Of a stretch of DNA of 64,000 nt, positions 1 through 8,193 are shown piece by piece; within the stretch, counting starts at the first letter, position 1; each line of letters starts with the position of its first letter. Below the pieces are notes generated by a model. That model saw only the letters and a program-made list of their open reading frames with translations, was not told the DNA's origin and did not search any database. This DNA is from Candidatus Bathyarchaeota archaeon (GTDB taxonomy: Archaea > Thermoproteota > Bathyarchaeia > Bathyarchaeales > Bathycorpusculaceae). The position numbers and the translations under genes are program-made. The stretch spans positions 1 to 64,000 of the forward strand of contig JACAEI010000010.1 in NCBI GenBank assembly GCA_013388905.1, given 5' to 3'.

Positions 1-210
1 AAACACAACGTTTAGTCTGGTTGAAAGATGGGGGTCTTGAGGAGTTATCAATAGGTAACCGCTGAAAATAAGAACCAGAAAGCCGCATGTGATCATCAAC
101 CCGCTTAATTTTGAACCAAGTCTTCGGACAGTATTGTAAACTTTGAATCGTTCCTCTTTTACCGTGTTTTTTAAAAGGTGTTTTTCTTCTCCTTCAGATA
201 TCTTAATCAC
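1..210 (-). CDS. Small membrane protein, partial (3' end outside window)
   Basis: About 70 residues are visible and the frame stays open to the window edge. The N-terminus is charged (ISEGEEKHLLKNTVKEE) and is followed by one hydrophobic segment (LMITCGFLVLIFSGYLLI), so an inner-membrane protein with a cytoplasmic N-tail is likely. The only usual start codon is GTG at 210, which overlaps the end of the permease gene by 8 bases and sits inside a perfect Shine-Dalgarno-like GGAGGTGAT; a rarer start codon a few bases further on is possible. It is the last visible gene of a four-gene minus-strand run with the permease. I do not recognise the family. Confidence 0.5.
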   Translation of the reverse strand, partial: MIKISEGEEKHLLKNTVKEERFKVYNTVRRLGSKLSGLMITCGFLVLIFSGYLLITPQDPHLSTRLNVVF

Positions 211-1669
211 CTCCTTTTCTTGAAATATTGAGCAAACCAGCAATCAGATAAACTACGCTGACAAGGACAGCAACCCAGAAAAGCAACGAAATCATGTTTT
301 GGAGCATTGGCAAGGAACCTGATATTATCAGGTAGGCAAGCAATGCTGAAAATGTGCTTATGCCAAGATTCATTCCACCTACAGCGAGACAGACGCGGTA
401 GTGTCCTACCATTCTTAAGTAGTAGGCTATTAATCCAAAAATAAACAGTTGCGCACCTATAAATAATGTGCTTGGTTCCAAAAAGAAGAGCAGCAACAGT
501 GATGTACCAATTCCTAAGATAGGCGTCAAAGGATATAGCGGAACCTTAAATGGCCTATGCATATTTGGTTTATCCCTTCGTAACTTAATTAATGAGAGAT
601 TTACAAAGACGAAACCGATTATGAAGCCGAAATCAGTGGCGTAAGTAACAAAGTTAACGATTCCCATCGCCGCAAATGCTGCAGTAAAGATTGAACCTAA
701 AAGAACCGCTATCCAAGGAGTGCAAAACTTTCTGTGAAGGTTGAAAAAACTTTTTGGGAAATAGCCGTCCCTAGCCAAAGCATAAGCGACTCTTGAATGA
801 GCCATCGTGGAAGTGTTAACCGACGACAAAGCAGCAATTATTCCAGCAAGTGTAATTATGCCAGTGCCGAGATATCCCATAAACTGTCCAGCAACATATG
901 CCAGAGGTGACGCTTGACCGGCTAAACTTTCTGGCGGTACAATCTTAAATATAACATAGGCAATTGCGGTGTAGATGAAAATCAAAGCGAAGCTTGAGAG
1001 TAATATGGCTCTTGGAATGGTTTTTCCCGGCTCCTTGATTTCTGCTTGTGCAACCGCTATGGCTTCCCCTCCCAAGTATACTACGAACATGAAGGCTGAG
1101 GCTCTTAGCACTCCTAAGAAACCTTCTGGTGCTCGAAGCTCGAAAGTGCCAAAACCTTGACTGGTAAAGAAACCCCAAAAAATGAATATTCCCAGAATAG
1201 CCAGCAAAATCAAAACCAACACAGTTTGGGTTAATCCAGTCTCTTTTACGCCTTTAATGTTTATCACAGTGAATATTGCGACAGTTATAACAGCGATTAA
1301 TGGCACATTTATTGTTGGAATGATGTAGGATACTATAGTAGCAAATCCCACGGAGGAAAAAGCGGCATAAAACATGTTGCTTATCCATTCAAACCAGCCT
1401 GTCGCAAATGATAAGAAGCCGCCAAAAGATGCTTTGGCAAACGTGTATTCGCCACCGGCACTCGGAATAGCAGCGCCGAGTTCGGCATAACTGAGCATTG
1501 TGAATAGGTTTATGATTCCACACAGAACCATGGCTATTACGAGAGCGGTGCCAGCAAGAGTTGCAGCATAGCCTAACGTTACAAAAACACCAGCACATAT
1601 AGCGCCACCTATTCCCATCATCGTTGCTTGAAGAAGCCCAAGTTCTCTTTTAAGACGAGGCTTTACCAT
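203..1669 (-). CDS. Amino acid permease, APC superfamily
   Basis: A 488-residue polytopic membrane protein with about 12 hydrophobic segments. The N-terminal stretch MGIGGAICAGVFVTLG matches the first-helix GxG substrate-binding region of APC transporters, and AELGAAIPSAGGEYTFAK matches the conserved segment around helix 2/3. The family imports or exchanges amino acids or polyamines using ion gradients; the substrate cannot be told from sequence. The ATG at 1669 is preceded by GGGAGA and lies 13 bases after the stop of the small membrane protein gene upstream, so the genes are probably co-transcribed. The end runs into the Shine-Dalgarno of the next gene. Confidence 0.93.
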   Translation of the reverse strand: MVKPRLKRELGLLQATMMGIGGAICAGVFVTLGYAATLAGTALVIAMVLCGIINLFTMLSYAELGAAIPSAGGEYTFAKASFGGFLSFATGWFEWISNMFYAAFSSVGFATIVSYIIPTINVPLIAVITVAIFTVINIKGVKETGLTQTVLVLILLAILGIFIFWGFFTSQGFGTFELRAPEGFLGVLRASAFMFVVYLGGEAIAVAQAEIKEPGKTIPRAILLSSFALIFIYTAIAYVIFKIVPPESLAGQASPLAYVAGQFMGYLGTGIITLAGIIAALSSVNTSTMAHSRVAYALARDGYFPKSFFNLHRKFCTPWIAVLLGSIFTAAFAAMGIVNFVTYATDFGFIIGFVFVNLSLIKLRRDKPNMHRPFKVPLYPLTPILGIGTSLLLLFFLEPSTLFIGAQLFIFGLIAYYLRMVGHYRVCLAVGGMNLGISTFSALLAYLIISGSLPMLQNMISLLFWVAVLVSVVYLIAGLLNISRKGGD

Positions 1670-1682
1670 TCATAATTCTCCC

Positions 1683-1904
1683 TTATTTTTCTCCGCGGAT
1701 AAGAAGTAACCCACTTAAAATTGAAAACACGCTGAAAATTAAGGATAGAAACATGTAGAGGTAAACTTCTTCCGAAGTTATGGCTAATGTTTCGCGTGTT
1801 GATGGACTTACGTATATTATGAAGGAGAAAACTGATGCCAGCACGCCTAATACGCACTGAAATCCTCCGACAAACCGTGAAAATATTCTCCTAACATTTG
1901 TCAT
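1683..1904 (-). CDS. Small two-helix membrane protein
   Basis: 73 residues with two hydrophobic segments (about 12-32 and 48-68), a short polar loop (SPSTRETLAITSEE) between them and a charged C-terminus (LLIRGEK). The ATG at 1904 has GGTGA six bases upstream and follows the stop of the preceding small membrane gene by seven bases; the permease starts 13 bases after its end. Tight tandem spacing suggests one operon, and a transporter-accessory role would be a guess. I recognise no family. Confidence 0.65.
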   Translation of the reverse strand: MTNVRRIFSRFVGGFQCVLGVLASVFSFIIYVSPSTRETLAITSEEVYLYMFLSLIFSVFSILSGLLLIRGEK

Positions 1905-1911
1905 TTGATCA

Positions 1912-2142
1912 TCACCAACGGGCCATAACTACTGCTGCAATCACGTCCAGTAAGCCTATGGCTATCATTGCCATGTCGAAAATAAGAAAATATTTGTCTT
2001 CAAGCAACATGCCAGCGTTAAAATAGCCTAAAAAAGCCAAAACGGCTAAACCCAAAAGAAATATCCCTGCTAATAATAGAAAGCCGCCAATCATTGCCAC
2101 AATCTTTGAAAGACTTCGTCTTTTACGATTCAAATTTTTCAC
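1912..2142 (-). CDS. Small two-helix membrane protein, first gene of the permease operon
   Basis: 76 residues from GTG 2142: a basic N-terminus (KNLNRKRRSLSK) followed by two hydrophobic segments. The frame is open up to ATG 2205, but that extension contains a TATA-like TTATATAG near 2175. This would place transcription start near 2150, so GTG 2142 with AGG a few bases upstream is preferred. It leads the run of small membrane proteins and permease. No family recognised. Confidence 0.55.
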   Translation of the reverse strand: MKNLNRKRRSLSKIVAMIGGFLLLAGIFLLGLAVLAFLGYFNAGMLLEDKYFLIFDMAMIAIGLLDVIAAVVMARW

Positions 2143-2339
2143 TCTAAACCTTACATCAATCAAAATTAATCTATATAACAATTTAGTCTCCAAAAGAAGC
2201 ATCATGGAAATATCTAAAATAGTTGCTTCTAAAAAGAGTTTACTATTTCTATTAACGATGGCTAATAGAACATTTTTGTTGGGCTAAAGTTTTTGGTTGA
2301 AGCTGATATTATTGTGTGGTCTGGGAGGCTGTTAAACGA

Positions 2340-2591
2340 GTGGCGCGTAGTTTACGGTTTTATTTGTGGATTGTTTTCATATTCTCATTCACTCTTGCCA
2401 TAATAATTAGAGTTATTGATGCATACATGCAAGGTGATATTTGGTTAGCGCTTAGTCGACGGTCCGACGTGGGTTGGCCAGCAGCTCAAATTCTTGCGCT
2501 CACAGCATTAGCAAGCCTCATTTACTTGTGTTATTTTGCCAGAACCCGAGCCAAAGAAAAGAAGATTAACGATCCTGGTGAGAGACACTAA
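2340..2591 (+). CDS. Small two-helix membrane protein
   Basis: About 83 residues with two hydrophobic segments (SLRFYLWIVFIFSFTLAIII and AAQILALTALASLIYLCYF) and a basic C-terminal tail (ARTRAKEKK). The frame is open from GTG 2316, but the only good Shine-Dalgarno, GGGAGG at 2323-2328, lies inside that reading, so GTG 2340 is the better start. It is divergent from the permease operon and upstream of tRNA-Val. No family recognised. Confidence 0.5.
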   Translation: MARSLRFYLWIVFIFSFTLAIIIRVIDAYMQGDIWLALSRRSDVGWPAAQILALTALASLIYLCYFARTRAKEKKINDPGERH

Positions 2592-2612
2592 AAGAATATA
2601 GATGGATATTAG

Positions 2613-2696
2613 GAAAAGAAACTCGTCGAAGCTGGGTTTGAATTTGTCCGTTACAGTGGAAAAGACGAATTGGCTATATATCGGAAAAGAAAGTAG
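2613..2696 (+). pseudogene. Possible C-terminal coding remnant upstream of tRNA-Val
   Basis: Between a TAG at 2610 and a TAG at 2694 an open frame of 27 codons reads like a genuine protein C-terminus (KLVEAGFEFVRYSGK followed by ELAIYRKRK). There is no start codon and upstream codons in this frame are interrupted. It ends 11 bases before the tRNA, and the tRNA TATA box lies within it. It could be the tail of a decayed gene, or chance in an AT-rich stretch. I could not assign a family. Confidence 0.25.
2675..2680 (+). promoter_or_regulatory. TATA box for tRNA-Val / eL38 transcript
   Basis: TATATA lies about 30 bases upstream of the mature tRNA 5' end, the spacing expected for an archaeal TATA box with a start a few bases before the tRNA. 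No other TATA-like element is visible between the tRNA and the eL38 gene, so both may be read from here. Confidence 0.55.
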
Positions 2697-2707
2697 AATA
2701 TTCCAGT

Positions 2708-2785
2708 GGGCCGGTAGTCTAGCTCGGTTAGGACATCCGCTTGACGTGCGGAAGGTCACCGGTTCAAATCCGGTCCGGCCCACCA
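2708..2785 (+). tRNA. tRNA-Val (anticodon GAC)
   Basis: A full cloverleaf folds: seven-base-pair acceptor GGGCCGG/CCGGCCC, D arm with GGTTAGGAC, anticodon stem TCCGC/GCGGA with loop TTGACGT giving anticodon GAC, and T arm ACCGGTTCAAATCCGGT. The discriminator is A2782 and CCA is encoded at 2783-2785. There is no intron. The eL38 gene starts 35 bases downstream on the same strand. Confidence 0.97.
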
Positions 2786-2820
2786 AAACAGATAAGAACG
2801 TGAATGAAAAGTGTGAATGT

Positions 2821-3015
2821 ATGCCTTCGGAAATAACTGAACCAGAAAAGTTCATTGAAATAAGTGGACGCGCTGAATACTGTGCAGTGAAACGGTTACG
2901 GAACGTTGTGAAGTTGAAGTTGCGTACGCCGAGACAGCTTTATACTTTGAAGGTTGAGCCGTTGAAGGCTGAAGAAATCATAAAGAAGCTTCAATGCGAA
3001 ATTCGCGAAATATAA
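2821..3015 (+). CDS. rpl38e: Large-subunit ribosomal protein eL38
   Basis: 64 residues from ATG 2821, starting MPSEITEPEKFIEISGRAEY. The family hallmarks are present: an N-terminal helix with E-F-(I/L) before an acidic or polar turn, the basic stretch VKRLRNVVKLKLRT, then LYTLKVEPLKAEEIIKKL. Length and layout match archaeal and eukaryotic L38e (about 65-80 residues). The frame is open further upstream, but that would run through the tRNA gene, so the start must be internal. It is probably co-transcribed with tRNA-Val. eL38 is known from TACK-type archaea and eukaryotes rather than Euryarchaeota, which supports the lineage call. Confidence 0.85.
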   Translation: MPSEITEPEKFIEISGRAEYCAVKRLRNVVKLKLRTPRQLYTLKVEPLKAEEIIKKLQCEIREI

Positions 3016-3021
3016 CTGCGA

Positions 3022-4029
3022 CTATTTTTTTATGCGCTTTACGATTCTTTGTGCGATTTCTTGTGCTGTTATTGCGTCTTCAACCGTTACTTGTGGTTTC
3101 TTTTTGTGCAATATGCAGTCTATGAAATGTTCGTCCAGTTGACGGTGACCCCAAACTCTTGTGCCTTTCACTTCCAAATTAAATTCTTGCGGTTTTTCAT
3201 CTGCTCCATATAGAAGTATTTTGTCCACATTGATAGCGTGAAGAACATTTGTATTATCGCCATATACTTCTAGTCGACTGATGCTTGCTGAAGGCGTAAC
3301 TGAAGCGCCATAATGAAGCGAACCCACAATGCCGTTTGCAAATTTTATCACGCCCATCGTGTTATAGCCATAAATTCCACCGTACTTTTCAATTCGTGGA
3401 TAGTTAACCATCCATTCGACTTCACTTATCTCGCTTTCGAACATCCAGCGAAACATGTCAAGAGACCAAACAGAAAGCGTAAAATCTGGATAGCCGCCGC
3501 TTTTTTCGATGTCCCATGCCCACGATCCAGCAGGCCACTGTTCAGCCAAACTCTTTGCTGGGATGAATTCTCGGAAGTGAATAGCTATTGGCTTGCCTAT
3601 TGTTCCTGCCTTAATCATCTCTTTTACTTTGAGATAAATCGGCGCGAAACGGAAGTTTAAAACAGGCATCAGAAGCACACCTGCTTGCTTGGCAGCTTTC
3701 TGCAATTCTCTAACTTGCTCTATTTTTGGTGCTATAGGCATCTCGCATAGTACATGCTTGCCCTTTTTAATGGCTTTCATGCTTGAGTCATAGTGCAAAG
3801 GCGTCGGAACAGACAAAACAACTGCATCCAGCTTTGGGTCTTCCAGCAACTCGTCATAATCCAAATAATATTTCACTTGATACTGTTCGGCGAGAGGTTT
3901 TACACGTTTTTCTGTTCTAGCGCATAAGGCGATTAATTCAGAGTCTTCGATTTTTTTGAAACTGGGTACATGTGCTGCTCCGCCTACAAATCCAACTCCC
4001 ACAACTGCAACTCCAACTTTGTCTGGCAT
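3022..4029 (-). CDS. Gfo/Idh/MocA family NAD(P)-dependent oxidoreductase
   Basis: 335 residues. The N-terminal Rossmann fold begins VAVVGVGFVGGAAHVPSF (GxGxxG-type nucleotide binding), followed by the family segment ALCARTEKR and the DAVVLSVPTPLHYDSSMKAI region. The usual EKP lysine motif reads CEMPIA, so the EKP lysine of this family is replaced by Met. The C-terminal alpha/beta domain (EFIPAKSLAEQWPAGSW, GGYPDFTLSVWSLDMFRW) is typical. Members oxidise or reduce sugars, inositols or related compounds; the substrate is unknown. It is transcribed away from the CODH cluster and shares a 143-base divergent intergenic region with cooC. Confidence 0.88.
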   Translation of the reverse strand: MPDKVGVAVVGVGFVGGAAHVPSFKKIEDSELIALCARTEKRVKPLAEQYQVKYYLDYDELLEDPKLDAVVLSVPTPLHYDSSMKAIKKGKHVLCEMPIAPKIEQVRELQKAAKQAGVLLMPVLNFRFAPIYLKVKEMIKAGTIGKPIAIHFREFIPAKSLAEQWPAGSWAWDIEKSGGYPDFTLSVWSLDMFRWMFESEISEVEWMVNYPRIEKYGGIYGYNTMGVIKFANGIVGSLHYGASVTPSASISRLEVYGDNTNVLHAINVDKILLYGADEKPQEFNLEVKGTRVWGHRQLDEHFIDCILHKKKPQVTVEDAITAQEIAQRIVKRIKK

Positions 4030-4172
4030 AAATTTTTCACCTAGTTGATTTCCTTCAAATACGCATCAATCATATAAAATAGTTACGCTTTATGCCACAC
4101 ATAATCTAAACATTGTTTTTCTGAGAAAACGTAAATAAGTTTCCATGAACTAACCAGAATGAGGAAAACACA

Positions 4173-4961
4173 GTGAAGATAGCCGTTTGTGGCAAAGGCG
4201 GCGTCGGCAAAACATTAATCGCTGCTGGAATAGCATACTGCTTCGCCGATAAAGGCTTAAAAACAATCGCAATAGACGCTGACCCTTCACCAAATCTAGC
4301 CTTAACACTCGGCTTGCCAATAGAAAAGGCAAGCAAAATTTTGCCCATTTCCGAAAACAAAGAGTTAATCGAATCCAAAACTGGCACTGAATATTCGGGC
4401 ATTTATCGGCTTTCCTTTACAGTAGACGATATTGTCAGAGAATATTCTGTGCAGACTCCTTTTGGCGTGAACCTAATTGTTATGGGTACTGTTAAATCGA
4501 TGGGTTCTGGTTGCACTTGCCCAGCTAATGCTGTAATTCGCTCTTTACTTCGCCATTTAGTAGTTGAGCGAGACGAAGCCGTTATCCTCGACATGGAAGC
4601 AGGCGTAGAGCATCTGGGCAGAGGAACAGCAAAACACGTAGACACAATGCTAATTGTTGCAGACGCAAACGTAAAAGCGCTTGAAACAGCCAAGCACATC
4701 CGCGAATTAGCATCGAAAGCTGACATCAAAAGTGTTTTTCTCGTTGGAAATAAAATAGTCAGCGAGATTCAGAAGGGCACTATAGTAAAGTTTGCTGAAA
4801 ATAATGGTTTACAAATTTTAGATTTTGTGCCCTTTGACCAGAAGGTTATGGAGGCTGAAATGCAGGGGGAAACTCCACTTAAATATAAAGAATCCAATGC
4901 TATGCGTATAATAGGCAAATTATCCTTGAAACTCTTGTCAAAGGAGCAGCAGGCAAAATGA
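4173..4961 (+). CDS. cooC: CooC-type nickel-insertion ATPase 1 (CODH maturation)
   Basis: 262-residue SIMIBI-class P-loop NTPase. The deviant Walker A GKGGVGKT is at residues 7-14, with the signature Lys8 that reaches into the partner's active site in the MinD/CooC group. AIDADPSPN follows at about 34-41. The CxC motif (C114, C116, in GSGCTCPAN) is the dimer-interface metal site of CooC. The family uses ATP-driven dimerisation to insert nickel into the CODH C-cluster. GTG 4173 has GAGG upstream and a TATA-like AAATAAG near 4132. The stop overlaps the next start by four bases (ATGA), so the two ATPases are translationally coupled ahead of cdhA. Confidence 0.9.
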   Translation: MKIAVCGKGGVGKTLIAAGIAYCFADKGLKTIAIDADPSPNLALTLGLPIEKASKILPISENKELIESKTGTEYSGIYRLSFTVDDIVREYSVQTPFGVNLIVMGTVKSMGSGCTCPANAVIRSLLRHLVVERDEAVILDMEAGVEHLGRGTAKHVDTMLIVADANVKALETAKHIRELASKADIKSVFLVGNKIVSEIQKGTIVKFAENNGLQILDFVPFDQKVMEAEMQGETPLKYKESNAMRIIGKLSLKLLSKEQQAK

Positions 4962-5728
4962 AGACACTTGTTACAATAGGTCGTGGTGGAACTGGAAAAA
5001 CAAGCTTTGTAGCTTTAATGACTAAATACCTTATTGAAACAGGCAATACGCCGCTACTTTTGGTGGATGCTGATCCAGACCAAAACTTGGCTGAAATGGT
5101 TGGCATAGACCTGAAAGAGGAAGGGAAAAAGACAATCTCAGAGCTACTCGTTGCAACTTTCTTAGAAGAGGGTGGAACAACAGTTGGCATTCCACCGACT
5201 GAACGTATCGAAAACAAAATCTGGACTTACGGTATGTATGAAAGCAACTTTTTCGATTTCATGGCTCTCGGGACTAAGTGGGTTGAAGGATGCTATTGCA
5301 TGCCAAACGCCGCATTGAAAGGCGCCTTGGAATCCTTAACTAAAACCTACAAATATGTGCTTATAGATTCTCCAGCCGGCTTAGAGCATCTAAACCGCAG
5401 AATCACATCAAAAGTTGACGACATCTTCGACATTATCGACCCGTCTAAAAAATCTTTTGATCATGTTGAACGTGCATACCACATTGCCCAAGAGGTCAAA
5501 ATCAGCTTCAAAAACTTCTATGTTGTAGGCGGTTTCAGGTTCCCAGCAGACTTGGAAGAACAAGCTAGAAAAGCCTTAAGGTTCGAGTTTTTGGGGAAAA
5601 TAGCCCATGACAACTTGGTTGAAGAGCATGTTTTGGCTGGAAAAACTTTGCTTGATTTGCCTTCTAATTCTCCGGCTTACGCTTCTGCCAAGATGATTAT
5701 GCAAAAAGCCGGCTACGTCAAACGTTAA
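4958..5728 (+). CDS. CooC-like ATPase 2 with altered P-loop
   Basis: 256 residues, related in layout to the preceding CooC: P-loop, LLVDADPDQN, a CxC pair (C112, C114 in EGCYCMPNA) and VLIDSPAGLEHLNRR matching the switch region. The P-loop reads GRGGTGKT (residues 8-15), so the signature lysine is replaced by Arg9. It starts on the ATGA overlap with cooC1 and is followed 95 bases later by cdhA. It could be a second nickel-handling ATPase for a different cluster (A versus C) or a partner of CooC1; that split is inference. Confidence 0.82.
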   Translation: MKTLVTIGRGGTGKTSFVALMTKYLIETGNTPLLLVDADPDQNLAEMVGIDLKEEGKKTISELLVATFLEEGGTTVGIPPTERIENKIWTYGMYESNFFDFMALGTKWVEGCYCMPNAALKGALESLTKTYKYVLIDSPAGLEHLNRRITSKVDDIFDIIDPSKKSFDHVERAYHIAQEVKISFKNFYVVGGFRFPADLEEQARKALRFEFLGKIAHDNLVEEHVLAGKTLLDLPSNSPAYASAKMIMQKAGYVKR

Positions 5729-5823
5729 CTGTGTTTCAATATGTCAGTTATAGCTCATGCTTAATAGAAATGTATTCTAGAAAACTTAAAATTAAACAAT
5801 GATAAACTAATACTTCTAAACCT

Positions 5824-8193
5824 TTGGGTTGTGCCTATACTTTGAGCAAAAAAGGTGTGCACGTTAAAGTAGATGAGCTAAAGACTGATGTTGGTCTTTT
5901 TAAGAATCTTGAACTTTCAGTTGGCAGAATTATTGAAGATAAATGGACTGAACCAATGGGTCCAACTCCTTTTCCAGAGATAACCACTATAAGAGATTGG
6001 GACATGAAACTACTTCAACGCTACAAACCCTTCTATTTGCCTTACTGTGATGTCTGTTGCCTTTGTACATTCGGCAAATGCGACTTGACTGCAGACAAAC
6101 GAGGCGCTTGCGGATTAAACATGGCAGATCAACAGTCACGTATAGTTCTTCTCGCGTGTTGTATTGGTGCTGCTACGCATATTGCACATGCAAGACACTT
6201 GGTGGAACATCTTATTGAAAAATATGGGCGTAACAGTCCCATCAATATAGGTGGCTTGAACATAGACATTGAAGCACCAGTGACAAGACTAGTTTGCGGC
6301 GTTAAACCAGAAAAACTGAAGGATTTAGAAGAAGTTCTCGAATATTGCGAAAAGCAAGTTACGCATCTTCTTTCGGCAACTCACACGGGACAAGAAGGAA
6401 GCAACTTCGATTTTGAGTCAAAAGTTTTGCATGCGGGAATGGTGGATCAAGTTGGCATGGAAGTCGCTGACATAGCACAAGTATCAGTTCTGGGGTTTCC
6501 GAAGGCAGATCCAGAAGCGCCATTAGCGGATTTAGGTTTCGGCATAGCAGACGTATCAAAACCTACAATTCTGGTTATTGGTCATAATGTGCCATCTTCT
6601 GTCGGGATAATTGATTACTTAACGGATAAAGGTTTGTTGGGAAAGGTTGAAGTTGTTGGTATATGCTGTACTGCCCATGATATTACTAGATATAGCTCTA
6701 TGGCTAAGATAGTTGGACCGATATCTTGGCAGTTGCGTTACATTCGTAGCGGATTAGCAGACCTGATTGTGGTAGATGAGCAATGCATCCGAGCAGACAC
6801 TTTAGCTGAAGCTCAAAAAGTCAAAACGCCCGTAATTGCTTCTAGTCCCAAAAACTGCCTCGGTCTCGAAAATAGAACTGAAAGTTCGTCAGAACAATCA
6901 ATAGCAGATTTGGTTGAGGGAAAAGTTCCTGGAGTGTTAATTCTAGATTCAGACAAAGTTGGAGAAGTCGCAGTTGAGACTGTGATGAAAATCGCACCTA
7001 AAAGAAACAAGTTTAAGGTTATTCCAAAAATCGAAGAAATAATCGAAGCAGCTAAAGAATGCACAGAATGCAACGAATGTAGGCGCGCATGTCCAAACGA
7101 CCAATCTATACCAGACGCCATGAAGGCGGCAGCCAAAGGAGACCTTAATCCACTGGCTGAAATTTTGGATAGCTGCGTTGGGTGCGCAAGATGCGACAGC
7201 GCTTGTCCCAACGACTATCCTCTACACAGCTTTATTGTTAAGGCTGGGGAAGAGAAACTGTGGAATGAAAAATTCAAGATGCGTGTCGGGCGAGGAGCAA
7301 TTCAAGATGTGGAAATAAGAAATGTCGGCCAACCAATAGTTTTTGGCGAAATCCCAGGAGTAGTTGCGATTGTAGGATGCTCAAACTATCCTCAAGGTGG
7401 AAAAGAAGTTGCCGAAATAGCTGAAGAATTCGCAAAACGTCGATTTATCATAGTCACCTCGGGCTGCGCAGCCATGTCCATGGCAACCGTGAAAGATGAG
7501 GAAGGAAAAACTCTATACGAAAAATATTCCGGCACATTTGACGCCGGCGGCATCCTTAATGTAGGCTCTTGCGTGTCTAACTCTCACATAGCTGGAGCAG
7601 CAATCAAAATTGCAAACATTTTCGCCAAAAGAAAATTACGCGCCAACTATGAAGAGATTGCCGATTACATATATAACAGAATAGGTGCCGTTGGTTTGGC
7701 TTGGGGCGCCTATTCTCAAAAGGCAGCTTCAATCGCAGCTGGCTTTTGGCGTCTTGGGGTGCCAGTAATTGTAGGTCCTCATGGTTCAAAGTATCGTCGC
7801 ATGCTTCTAGGAAGAAAAGACAAGGAAGAAGATTGGTATGCATATGATGCGAGGACAGGCGACAAAGTCTACGTTGGCCCTGCTCCTGAACACCTTTTCA
7901 CTGCAGCTGAAACCAAAGAAGAGGCAATTGTGCTTATAGCAAAGCTTTGCATGCGACCAAACGACACAAGCAAAGGACGTGCCATAAAACTTACCCATTA
8001 CATTGACCTTCACAAACGCCTTTACGGTGTCATGCCAAACGATATCCACCTCTACGTCCGCAATAACGCTGACATACCAATCACTATGAAAGATGATATT
8101 CTCAAAATCTTGGAAGAGAAAGGATGGAAAGAAACACGCATTCCAGATCCAACGCTTCTTCCTAGGCTTATCAGAAAAACTAAAGGTGAATGA
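5824..8193 (+). CDS. cdhA: CODH/ACS complex alpha subunit (Ni-Fe carbon monoxide dehydrogenase)
   Basis: 789 residues, the normal size for archaeal CdhA. It interconverts CO2 and CO at the Ni-Fe-S C-cluster and passes electrons to ferredoxin. Visible features are the N-terminal cysteine cluster (C75, C78, C79, C81, C86, C96) for the B/D clusters, GHNVPSSVG and CCTAHDITRY around the active site, two ferredoxin-type 4Fe-4S motifs found in the archaeal alpha subunit (C413/416/419/423 and C451/454/457/461), and C-cluster segments GCSNYPQGG, SGCAAMSMA and GSCVSNSHIAG. The start is uncertain: TTG 5824, TTG 5842 or GTG 5857, none with a strong Shine-Dalgarno. It overlaps cdhB by four bases. Confidence 0.96.
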   Translation: MGCAYTLSKKGVHVKVDELKTDVGLFKNLELSVGRIIEDKWTEPMGPTPFPEITTIRDWDMKLLQRYKPFYLPYCDVCCLCTFGKCDLTADKRGACGLNMADQQSRIVLLACCIGAATHIAHARHLVEHLIEKYGRNSPINIGGLNIDIEAPVTRLVCGVKPEKLKDLEEVLEYCEKQVTHLLSATHTGQEGSNFDFESKVLHAGMVDQVGMEVADIAQVSVLGFPKADPEAPLADLGFGIADVSKPTILVIGHNVPSSVGIIDYLTDKGLLGKVEVVGICCTAHDITRYSSMAKIVGPISWQLRYIRSGLADLIVVDEQCIRADTLAEAQKVKTPVIASSPKNCLGLENRTESSSEQSIADLVEGKVPGVLILDSDKVGEVAVETVMKIAPKRNKFKVIPKIEEIIEAAKECTECNECRRACPNDQSIPDAMKAAAKGDLNPLAEILDSCVGCARCDSACPNDYPLHSFIVKAGEEKLWNEKFKMRVGRGAIQDVEIRNVGQPIVFGEIPGVVAIVGCSNYPQGGKEVAEIAEEFAKRRFIIVTSGCAAMSMATVKDEEGKTLYEKYSGTFDAGGILNVGSCVSNSHIAGAAIKIANIFAKRKLRANYEEIADYIYNRIGAVGLAWGAYSQKAASIAAGFWRLGVPVIVGPHGSKYRRMLLGRKDKEEDWYAYDARTGDKVYVGPAPEHLFTAAETKEEAIVLIAKLCMRPNDTSKGRAIKLTHYIDLHKRLYGVMPNDIHLYVRNNADIPITMKDDILKILEEKGWKETRIPDPTLLPRLIRKTKGE

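Noticed and set aside
2613-2696. Calling the remnant an integrase fragment at an attachment site
   Set aside because: It lies on the 5' side of the tRNA, no tRNA 3' duplication is visible in the window, and the fragment is too short to assign.
2602-3015. A 137-codon open frame
   Set aside because: It runs through the tRNA-Val gene; only the last 64 codons (eL38) are credible.
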